From Sphingomonadaceae bacterium (lineage in GTDB: Bacteria > Pseudomonadota > Alphaproteobacteria > Sphingomonadales > Sphingomonadaceae): 6,308 nucleotides of DNA. Below the pieces are notes generated by a model. That model had not been told where the DNA came from, searched no databases, and worked only from the letters and a program-made list of their open reading frames with translations. The number at the start of each line of letters is the position of its first letter. Position 1 is the stretch's first letter. A program made the translations under genes and the position numbers. Of this stretch, positions 1 to 5,068 are shown piece after piece. The stretch spans positions 1-6,308 of the forward strand of contig JAEMTM010000105.1 of assembly GCA_016462305.1 (NCBI GenBank), read 5' to 3'.

Positions 1-32
1 AGGCTGGGGCGACCGTTACTGCGCCACTTCAT
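1..32 (-). CDS. Possible 5' end of a further minus-strand gene, cut by the window edge
   Basis: An ATG at 32-30 (minus strand) opens a frame that stays open to the window edge and gives M-K-W-R-S-N-G-R-P-S. It begins 3 nt after the TAG stop of the small exported protein. A GTG at 35-33 is an alternative start. A weak AGG-type ribosome binding site (…TTAGGTG) lies just upstream. Such tight spacing fits the way the genes before it are packed. Ten codons are too few to recognise a family or to exclude chance, so no function is offered. Confidence 0.25.
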   Translation of the reverse strand, partial: MKWRSNGRPS

Positions 33-35
33 CAC

Positions 36-425
36 CTAATTGGCGGCTACCTTCTCCACCATCTGAAACTTGCCAAGGCCGCAGCCTGCGCCTTCATAAA
101 GCTGCCCGCCTTGGTCGTGCAATACGCGGACGATGTCGACGCTGCATAGTTGGTTCAACGATGTGCGATAGGAAAAGCGGGCTTCGAACTTCAATCCGGG
201 GCAGCTTTGGGGTAGGGCATTGCGATAGGTTTTGCCGCCTGCCATGCGAAAATCGATAGTGCGGCTATCGATGACTTTCGTTGACCGTATCTGCGATATC
301 GTGACGCAATTTTTGGGTTCGCCCACCGCGCGAACGGGTTCGGGTGCGTTCTTGCTCGAAATCGCGACGGCACCGCCGCCTGACAGCAATGCAATCGCAG
401 GAATGATCAACAGCATTTTATGCAT
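36..425 (-). CDS. Small exported protein with four cysteines, unknown function
   Basis: This encodes a 129-residue protein I do not recognise with certainty. Residues 4-21 form a hydrophobic signal segment (M-L-L-I-I-P-A-I-A-L-L-S-G-G-G-A-V-A), so periplasmic export is likely; A-V-A gives a plausible signal peptidase I site. The mature part has exactly four cysteines (C40, C75, C94, C115), which could form two disulfides. The pattern around them, C-V-T-I-S-Q-I near the start, then N-A-L-P-Q-S-C-P-G-L, L-C-S-V-D and G-C-G-L-G-x-F, recalls small proteobacterial DUF6491-type proteins; that assignment is from memory. Translation starts at ATG 425, only 12 nt after the nth stop, with GGAGAAGG directly upstream, so it is almost certainly co-transcribed with nth. 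A second in-frame ATG three codons later (416) would also leave the signal peptide intact. There is no catalytic motif. Confidence 0.8.
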   Translation of the reverse strand: MHKMLLIIPAIALLSGGGAVAISSKNAPEPVRAVGEPKNCVTISQIRSTKVIDSRTIDFRMAGGKTYRNALPQSCPGLKFEARFSYRTSLNQLCSVDIVRVLHDQGGQLYEGAGCGLGKFQMVEKVAAN

Positions 426-428
426 CGG

Positions 429-436
429 CCTTCTCC
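429..436 (-). promoter_or_regulatory. Ribosome binding site of the exported protein
   Basis: The minus strand reads GGAGAAGG, followed by CCG and the ATG at 425. It lies entirely within the 12-nt gap after the nth stop codon (438-440), so a ribosome finishing nth sits on the next start. GGAG is 7 nt and AAGG 3 nt from the ATG. Confidence 0.7.
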
Positions 437-437
437 A

Positions 438-1127
438 TTATGACGACTCGCCCTTAACCTTTTCTGCCTGAACTTTTGCTGACTTGATTTCGGGCGCGGG
501 CGTTTTGGGTTTGAAGCGGCACAGGTCAGCGACTGGGCAGCGCCAGCATTCGGGTGTGCGTGCCTTGCAGATGTAGCGGCCATGCAGGATCAACCAATGG
601 TGCGCGCCAATGCGGAACGGCTTTGGCGTGCTTTTCTCCAGCGCTTTTTCGACCGCGACCACATTTTTTCCCGGCGCAATCCCTGTGCGATTACCGACGC
701 GGAAGATATGGGTGTCGACGGCGAAGGTTTCTGCGCCGAACGCGGTGTTCATCACCACATTGGCGGTCTTGCGGCCCACGCCGGGCAAAGCCTCCAACGC
801 ATCGCGGTCGGCGGGCACTTCGCCATTATGATCGCGCATAAGGATTTCGGACAAAGCGATGACGTTCTTTGCCTTGTTATTGTACAGCCCAATGGTCTTA
901 ATATGCGCTTTCAAGCCCTCCAGCCCAAGCGCAACCATTTGTGCCGGAACCTTGACCTCTTCGAACAAAGCCTTCGTCGCCTTGTTCACCCCCACATCGG
1001 TCGATTGCGCCGAACAGGTTACGGCAACGAGCAACTGATACGCATTGCCATAAGCCAACTCGGTTTCCGGATCAGGATTGCCCTCCGCCAAGCGCCGGTA
1101 AAATTCGAATATGTCTGCTTTTTTCAC
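438..1127 (-). CDS. nth: Endonuclease III (DNA glycosylase/AP lyase)
   Basis: This base-excision repair enzyme removes oxidised pyrimidines from DNA and cleaves the strand at abasic sites. The 229-residue product has the full family layout. The helix-hairpin-helix is L-P-G-V-G-R-K-T-A (114-122) with catalytic K120. The catalytic aspartate D138 is in A-V-D-T-H. The [4Fe-4S] loop has C187, C194, C197 and C203 with spacing C-x6-C-x2-C-x5-C. These numbers match the E. coli enzyme exactly. The start is GTG 1127: an in-frame TAA lies four codons upstream, no early ATG exists in frame, and AAGG precedes it by 4 nt. Residues 204-229 form a lysine-rich tail with six lysines, beyond the end of the ~211-residue E. 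coli protein. The gene follows the DUF898 gene by 46 bp and precedes the exported-protein gene by 12 bp. Confidence 0.97.
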   Translation of the reverse strand: MKKADIFEFYRRLAEGNPDPETELAYGNAYQLLVAVTCSAQSTDVGVNKATKALFEEVKVPAQMVALGLEGLKAHIKTIGLYNNKAKNVIALSEILMRDHNGEVPADRDALEALPGVGRKTANVVMNTAFGAETFAVDTHIFRVGNRTGIAPGKNVVAVEKALEKSTPKPFRIGAHHWLILHGRYICKARTPECWRCPVADLCRFKPKTPAPEIKSAKVQAEKVKGESS

Positions 1128-1173
1128 GGTGCCTTAATCTTGTGCTCCGAGATAATTTGCAAGCGCTAACCGG

Positions 1174-2259
1174 CTAAAACGCACCAATGTCCATCGCGTC
1201 GAGCCAGCCATCGCTATAGCGCTCGCTTCGAACGGATGTCTGCTGCAAAGCGGACACATCCAAATCGCCGTGAACCGCCAAATGATTGGCGAAAAACGCC
1301 CAATGCCGATAGCCCAAGAAAAATGATCCAATCCCTAGTGTCGCAATAATGATCAATGCATCGACGAGGAACAGCATGAACCAATCTGCGCCTTCGGCTT
1401 CGAACGAGAATTGCAACCCGCCGAGGGACAGTTGCGAAATCGCGTTGCGGAAGAACGCAGCATAATAAATCACGAAAATGAGTGAGATCAGTGTGTAGAT
1501 CAAAAATGCAATCAACAGGAAAAAGGCAATACGGAATTCGCGCGGGGCATCGATAAATAGATATACGCCTTCCACCATTGTGCCTTGAACCAACAAATAG
1601 GTTGTAGACACAATGATCAGCAAAATGGGCACCAAGTAAAGGCATATAAACGGAACAATGATTGGGCGGACACGCGCTTCCGAACGAAAATCATGATTGC
1701 CAAAGCCCATCTGGTTCCATTTATCGTTCCACAATGTTGTCATTGTCCACGCGACGGCAGCGCCCAAGCTAAGATAATTGACAATCCATTTCCAAAGGTT
1801 GGAAAATCCGTAACGCCACCCCGGCGCGTTCGATCCGCCGCGAATGCCTTTCCAATAGGTGCGGTTTAACCGGTATCGCAGCGCTCGAAATCGCGCCACG
1901 CCGACAGCAAAATTGAAGAACAGCAGTGTGACGACACTGACGACGATGGCAGCAATGTCATGTCCGCGCAAAACCAGTGCTTGGATACCGAATTGTAATA
2001 TGAACAGCGGACCACCGAGCAGGATGGCGGCGAAAATAAAGCCAATAAAAAGTTCTTTACCCGTTCCGGTCCAGTCAAGCCAGTCATCCAGCAGCCACGT
2101 TCGGCTCCACAGATATTCCCGTTCACGGCGGATGGCCCAGAAGCGGAAGACACCAAGCGTCACCAGTGTCAAAAGTGCGTTTGTAAGTGCGATGGGCGCA
2201 AATTCACGCCAGTTTCCCGCGAAGCCGAACCGGTCCTTTGGTTCTATTTGCGAATCCAT
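1174..2259 (-). CDS. DUF898 (YjgN-like) polytopic inner-membrane protein
   Basis: This is a 361-residue integral membrane protein of the DUF898/YjgN family, whose function is unknown. About seven hydrophobic segments are visible, near residues 22-42, 70-97, 101-122, 158-175, 199-225, 244-270 and 292-317. The family hallmark is repeated: F-x-F-x-G at 11-15 followed by T-L-V-T-L-G-V-F-R-F-W-A (31-42), a middle copy near 148-175 (N-Y-L-S-L-G), and a C-terminal copy F-S-F-E-A-E-G (284-290) followed by A-T-L-G-I (306-310). Each copy has arginine and aromatic residues just after the helix. The tail ends D-A-M-D-I-G-A-F, which I recall as typical of sphingomonad members. The start is ATG 2259, with AAGGGGG about 8 nt upstream. 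The gene is visibly richer in A+T than its neighbours. It sits 87 bp after dapB and 46 bp before nth, so it may be cotranscribed with them or have its own promoter. Confidence 0.85.
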   Translation of the reverse strand: MDSQIEPKDRFGFAGNWREFAPIALTNALLTLVTLGVFRFWAIRREREYLWSRTWLLDDWLDWTGTGKELFIGFIFAAILLGGPLFILQFGIQALVLRGHDIAAIVVSVVTLLFFNFAVGVARFRALRYRLNRTYWKGIRGGSNAPGWRYGFSNLWKWIVNYLSLGAAVAWTMTTLWNDKWNQMGFGNHDFRSEARVRPIIVPFICLYLVPILLIIVSTTYLLVQGTMVEGVYLFIDAPREFRIAFFLLIAFLIYTLISLIFVIYYAAFFRNAISQLSLGGLQFSFEAEGADWFMLFLVDALIIIATLGIGSFFLGYRHWAFFANHLAVHGDLDVSALQQTSVRSERYSDGWLDAMDIGAF

Positions 2260-2300
2260 TATTGCGCCCCCTTAACCCAGAGGAAAACGTAACTTAACGC

Positions 2301-2340
2301 GGCATAATGTCCATGACCAATTGTAGCGATGGAATAATGT
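2301..2340. repeat. Spaced 10-bp direct repeat upstream of the DUF898 gene
   Basis: GGCATAATGT (2301-2310) and GGAATAATGT (2331-2340) are direct copies with one mismatch, starting exactly 30 bp apart, close to three helical turns. They lie in the dapB-DUF898 gap, about 42 and 72 bp upstream of the DUF898 start. A palindromic CAATTG (2318-2323) lies between them. Such spacing would suit a regulator binding one DNA face, but two short AT-rich copies can arise by chance. No good -35/-10 pair was found in this gap. Confidence 0.35.
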
Positions 2341-2346
2341 AGAAGT

Positions 2347-3072
2347 TTAGAGGCCCAAAACCTCTTGCATATTATACCGACCCGCCTTTTGTTGTACGAG
2401 CCACTCCGCAGCTTTCACCGCGCCGCTAGCGAATATCGTGCGATTTTCGGCGCGGTGGATAAGCTCAATGCGTTCATTGTCGGACGCAAAGATGACATTG
2501 TGATCGCCCGCCACGCTGCCGCCGCGTAAGGATGCAAAGCCGATATGGCCGGGCGTGCGCGGGGCCATAATCCCGTCGCGGCCCCGTTCGCTGTGATCTT
2601 TCAAATTGACCGCGCGGCCCTTTGCCGCGGCCTCGCCCAGCAGCAGGGCTGTGCCCGATGGCGCGTCCACCTTGTGCCTGTGGTGCATTTCCAGGATTTC
2701 GATGTCCCAATCCGCGCCCAACTGCCGCGCGGCTTGTTCGACCAAGGCGGCGAGCATATTCACGCCCAGGGACATATTGCCTGTCTGCACGATGGGAATG
2801 TCGCGCGCGGCATCGTCGATGAGGAAATGGTGGCGCTCTTCCAAACCCGTGGTGCCAATGACGATGGGCTTGCCCGCAGCCACGCATGCGTCGAGACTGG
2901 CCTCAAGCCCGCCCGGGCTCGAAAAATCGACCAGAACGTCGGATGCAGAGATTAGCCCCGCAAGATCGCCATCCTTATCGACGCCGCCTGCATGTGTGTG
3001 GCCGTTGGCGGCAATCGCATCGACCAAAGCCTGACCCATGCGCCCTTGGCTGCCAATAATTCCAATTTTCAT
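2347..3072 (-). CDS. dapB: 4-hydroxy-tetrahydrodipicolinate reductase
   Basis: This cytosolic enzyme reduces (2S,4S)-4-hydroxy-2,3,4,5-tetrahydrodipicolinate with NAD(P)H. It is the second dedicated step of the diaminopimelate/lysine pathway, which also feeds peptidoglycan. The 241-residue product has the N-terminal Rossmann motif G-S-Q-G-R-M-G (7-13), D-F-S-S-P (49-53), the G-T-T-G loop (73-76), and the signature E-M-H-H-R-H-K-V-D-A-P-S-G-T-A (128-142). By homology H130 and K134 are the catalytic residues and S-G-T-A binds substrate. Further conserved parts are G-D-H-N-V-x-F (189-195) and H-R-A-E-N-R (206-211). It is shorter than the 273-residue E. coli enzyme but no motif is missing. The start is ATG 3072; AGGG lies 8 nt upstream. 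It is divergent from cobB. Confidence 0.97.
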   Translation of the reverse strand: MKIGIIGSQGRMGQALVDAIAANGHTHAGGVDKDGDLAGLISASDVLVDFSSPGGLEASLDACVAAGKPIVIGTTGLEERHHFLIDDAARDIPIVQTGNMSLGVNMLAALVEQAARQLGADWDIEILEMHHRHKVDAPSGTALLLGEAAAKGRAVNLKDHSERGRDGIMAPRTPGHIGFASLRGGSVAGDHNVIFASDNERIELIHRAENRTIFASGAVKAAEWLVQQKAGRYNMQEVLGL

Positions 3073-3082
3073 ATCTCTTGCC

Positions 3083-3111
3083 CTGACCTAATGTCTGGGT
3101 CTTACTATATT
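3083..3111 (+). promoter_or_regulatory. Candidate sigma70-type promoter for cobB
   Basis: CTGACC (3083-3088, 4 of 6 to TTGACA), a 17-bp spacer and TATATT (3106-3111, 5 of 6 to TATAAT) lie upstream of the cobB start, predicting a leader of roughly 35 nt. The same AT-rich patch on the opposite strand reads TATAGT (3109-3104), a possible -10 for dapB, but no good -35 partner was found at normal spacing. The two promoters may therefore overlap. This is a consensus comparison only. Confidence 0.35.
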
Positions 3112-3142
3112 GGGCATCTGAAACAAGTTTTGGGTGAAGATG

Positions 3143-3150
3143 AAGGAAAG
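3143..3150 (+). promoter_or_regulatory. Ribosome binding site that decides the cobB start
   Basis: AAGGAAAG precedes the sequence cATGTG. Its GG is 7 nt from the in-frame GTG (3154) and 5 nt from an overlapping out-of-frame ATG (3152). The other upstream in-frame start, ATG 3091, has no purine-rich site before it and coincides with the candidate promoter, which is why GTG 3154 is preferred. Confidence 0.6.
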
Positions 3151-3153
3151 CAT

Positions 3154-3861
3154 GTGCGGCAAGACATCAAAAACATCGTCATCCTAACCGGCGCTGGCGT
3201 CAGCGCCGAAAGCGGCATTGATACCTTCCGCAGCGCAGGCGGGTTGTGGGAACAGCATAAGGTGGAGGATGTGGCCACGCCCGAGGCCTTTGCCCGTGAT
3301 CCCGACCTGGTGCTGCGCTTTTACGATATGCGCCGGGCGCGTATTCAACAGGTGGAGCCAAATGCCGCGCATTATGCGCTCGCAAGGCTGGATGCGGCTT
3401 GGTCGGGCAATCTGCTGCTGGTGACGCAAAATGTGGATGATCTGCACGAACGGGCAGGGGCACAGCGCCTGTTGCATATGCATGGGGAACATTTGAACGC
3501 ATATTGCAACGCCTGTGATGCACGCCACCGTTGGCGCGGGACGTTGATTGACCGGCCAGCCTGCCCCGCGTGCGGGATTTCGGGGCGGTTGCGACCAGAC
3601 ATCGTCTGGTTTGGGGAAATGCCCTATCGCATGGATGAAATTTACCACGCGCTGAACCAAGCGGATTTGTTTGTTAGCATTGGCACCTCCGGCGCGGTCT
3701 ATCCTGCTGCTGGCCTTGTCCGTGAGGCGCGGCAAAAGGGCATAAAAACGTTGGAACTGAACCTTGAACCATCGCACGGCACATCATGGTTCGAAGAATC
3801 ACGGCATGGCCCCGCGACATTAATGGTGCCGACTTGGGTGGAGGAGATATTAGGCGGTTAA
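3154..3861 (+). CDS. cobB: NAD-dependent protein deacylase, class III sirtuin
   Basis: This Sir2-family enzyme uses NAD+ to remove acyl groups from protein lysines. From GTG 3154 it is 235 residues, the normal length for a short bacterial sirtuin. The NAD site is G-A-G-V-S-A-E-S-G-I (13-22) with F-R at 25-26 and T-Q-N-V-D-D-L-H (91-98). The catalytic histidine is H110 in M-H-G-E. Zinc is held by C118/C121 and C137/C140, followed by R-P-D-I-V-W-F-G-E (147-155) and G-T-S (177-179). Y57-x2-R60 in F-Y-D-M-R matches the Tyr/Arg pair that in E. coli CobB and SIRT5 binds acidic acyl groups, so desuccinylase activity besides deacetylation is expected by homology. The frame is open upstream to 2992, inside dapB, but a start there is unlikely. 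ATG 3091 (256 residues) is the main alternative. The gene converges on moeB. Confidence 0.94.
   Translation: MRQDIKNIVILTGAGVSAESGIDTFRSAGGLWEQHKVEDVATPEAFARDPDLVLRFYDMRRARIQQVEPNAAHYALARLDAAWSGNLLLVTQNVDDLHERAGAQRLLHMHGEHLNAYCNACDARHRWRGTLIDRPACPACGISGRLRPDIVWFGEMPYRMDEIYHALNQADLFVSIGTSGAVYPAAGLVREARQKGIKTLELNLEPSHGTSWFEESRHGPATLMVPTWVEEILGG
3189..3208. repeat. cobB: Perfect inverted repeat early in cobB
   Basis: CGGCGCTG (3189-3196), a 4-nt loop GCGT and CAGCGCCG (3201-3208) form a GC-rich 8-bp hairpin 35 nt into cobB. It falls on the codons for the conserved G-A-G-V-S-A-E motif, which largely explains it. There is no following T-run, so it is not a terminator. Confidence 0.4.
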
Positions 3862-3869
3862 GCGGTTAA
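3854..3869. repeat. 8-bp tandem duplication at the cobB/moeB convergence
   Basis: GCGGTTAA occurs twice in direct succession (3854-3861, 3862-3869). The first copy carries the interlocked stop codons of cobB (TAA 3859-3861) and moeB (TAA on the minus strand, 3860-3858). Removing one copy would leave both protein ends unchanged (…G-G-stop and …A-L-T-A-stop), so the duplication is neutral for both genes. Confidence 0.6.
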
Positions 3870-4622
3870 GGCGCCGCAGCTCCTGCACCCTGCGTCTTTG
3901 GGCAGGCGAATAGTCCGCATCGCCGGGGCGATGCCGTCGAATAAATGCAGTCTGCCCATCTGGGGCTCTCCAAAGCCTGTCAGCGCACGAATGGCCTCCA
4001 TAGCGGCAAATGATCCCATGAGGCCGCACATCGCGCCCAGCACGCCCTGTGTGGCGCAGTCGTCGCAATCATCGGGGTCATGGGCATCGCCGACAAAGCA
4101 GCGATAGCAAGGCGCGTCGGCTTGCCAACCGGTAAAGGTGCCAATCTGCCCATGAAACTGACCAATCGCGGCGCTGACCAACGGCACTTTGGCGGCAAGG
4201 CACAAATCGTTGACGATCAGCCGCGTGGCGAAATTATCGCAACCGTCGATGACGACATCGACGCCCTTCAGGATGTCTGCTGAGGTAGAACGGTCAATAC
4301 GCTGCTTGCGGCCAATGAACGTCACATCCCGGTTCAATCGCGCGACGGCGGCGGCAGCGGCATCGACCTTTGCCGCGCCAATGTCGCTATCACTATACAG
4401 AATTTGCCGTTGGAGGTTGGACAAGGACACAACATCATCATCAACCACGCTGATCGTCCCTATGCCCGCCGCCGCCAGATATTGCATGGCGGGGCAACCA
4501 ATGCCGCCCGCACCGATCAACAGCACATGGCTCGACAGCAATTTGGACTGACCCGCGCCGCCAATATCGCGCAGCACAATATGCCGGGCGTAACGGTCAA
4601 GCTGTTGATCGTTGAGCGTCAT
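3858..4622 (-). CDS. moeB: MoeB/ThiF/HesA-family sulfur-carrier adenylyltransferase
   Basis: E1-like enzymes of this family adenylate the C-terminal glycine of a small sulfur carrier (MoaD for molybdopterin, ThiS for thiamine). The 254-residue product is close to the 249-residue E. coli MoeB. The nucleotide-binding motif is G-A-G-G-I-G (37-42), with the acidic stretch D61-D63 after it. N-L-Q-R-Q (69-73) carries the arginine equivalent to R73 of MoeB, K85 corresponds to K86, and D-G-C-D-N (126-130) to the D130 region. Zinc ligands are C172/C175 and C246/C249. C189 in C-A-T-Q-G-V-L-G is at the family cysteine position. There is no C-terminal rhodanese domain. Start ATG 4622 overlaps the dut stop (ATGA), indicating translational coupling. 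MoeB and ThiF cannot be separated by sequence alone and no MoaD or ThiS gene lies in the window, so the symbol is the likelier choice, not proven. Confidence 0.85.
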   Translation of the reverse strand: MTLNDQQLDRYARHIVLRDIGGAGQSKLLSSHVLLIGAGGIGCPAMQYLAAAGIGTISVVDDDVVSLSNLQRQILYSDSDIGAAKVDAAAAAVARLNRDVTFIGRKQRIDRSTSADILKGVDVVIDGCDNFATRLIVNDLCLAAKVPLVSAAIGQFHGQIGTFTGWQADAPCYRCFVGDAHDPDDCDDCATQGVLGAMCGLMGSFAAMEAIRALTGFGEPQMGRLHLFDGIAPAMRTIRLPKDAGCRSCGALTA

Positions 4623-5068
4623 ACGCCAGTGGAACCAAAGCCTCCGGTGCCCCGCTCGGTATCGTCAAGGGCTTCGACTTCGCACATTATGCCTTGCGTA
4701 ACCGGTGCCACAATGATCTGCGCGATCCGGTCGCCTATGTTGATCACGAAATCTTCGTCGCCTAAATTTGCGAGAATGACCTTCACTTCGCCGCGATAAT
4801 CGCTGTCGATGGTGCCGGGTGTGTTGAGGCACGTAATGCCATGTTTCAGTGCAAGACCAGAGCGCGGGCGCACTTGAACTTCATAGCCATCGGGAATGGC
4901 AAAGGCGAAACCGGTTGCAACGGCGTGGCGTTTGCCGGGGCGCAAGGTCAGGCTTTCGGCGGCGGTAATGTCCATGCCCGCCGCGCCTGATGTTGCATAT
5001 GCGGGCAACGGCAGGCCAGCGCCGTGATCTAGGCGCTTGACGCGGATATCAATCTTTTGCGCGTGCAT
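4619..5068 (-). CDS. dut: dUTP diphosphatase (dUTPase)
   Basis: This trimeric enzyme hydrolyses dUTP to dUMP and diphosphate. It keeps uracil out of DNA and provides dUMP for thymidylate synthesis. The 149-residue product has all five family motifs in order: G-A-A-G-M-D-I (28-34), R-P-R-S-G-L-A (67-73), G-T-I-D-S-D-Y-R-G (85-93) with D88 as the expected catalytic aspartate and Y91 in the uracil pocket, G-D-R-I-A-Q-I-I-V (112-120), and the glycine-rich C-terminal arm [10 protein letters not shown] (139-148) that closes over the phosphates. The start is taken as ATG 5068, with GGAGAAGG ending 6 nt before it; a TTG at 5074 in the same frame would add two residues but touches the binding site. 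The 5' end overlaps coaBC by 20 nt in another frame, and the stop overlaps the moeB start. Confidence 0.96.
   Translation of the reverse strand: MHAQKIDIRVKRLDHGAGLPLPAYATSGAAGMDITAAESLTLRPGKRHAVATGFAFAIPDGYEVQVRPRSGLALKHGITCLNTPGTIDSDYRGEVKVILANLGDEDFVINIGDRIAQIIVAPVTQGIMCEVEALDDTERGTGGFGSTGV

Noticed and set aside
582..1169. A 195-codon plus-strand open frame opposite nth
   Set aside because: It lies antisense to a gene with complete family motifs, has no family features and no credible ribosome binding site; such long frames are common opposite GC-rich genes.
1128..1173. Separate promoter for nth in the 46-bp gap (TTGCAA with GATTAA at 17 bp, minus strand)
   Set aside because: The -10 match is only 3 of 6, so it is not above what chance gives.
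2545..3034. Overlapping plus-strand open frames opposite dapB
   Set aside because: dapB is intact in the other strand; the predicted products have shadow-like Arg/Ala/Pro-rich composition.
2992..3153. N-terminal extension of the cobB frame into dapB
   Set aside because: It would overlap dapB antisense; the Sir2 domain begins right after GTG 3154, which has the only good ribosome binding site.
3189..3208. Hairpin in early cobB as a terminator or attenuator
   Set aside because: No T-run follows, and the codons of the conserved NAD-binding motif account for the repeat.
3184..3777. A 197-codon minus-strand open frame opposite cobB
   Set aside because: The plus strand carries every sirtuin motif. 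The antisense product is low-complexity and unrecognisable.
3800..3900. Bidirectional terminator at the cobB/moeB junction
   Set aside because: No stem followed by T-runs was found on either strand; the only palindromes are short (TTCGAA, GGCGCC).
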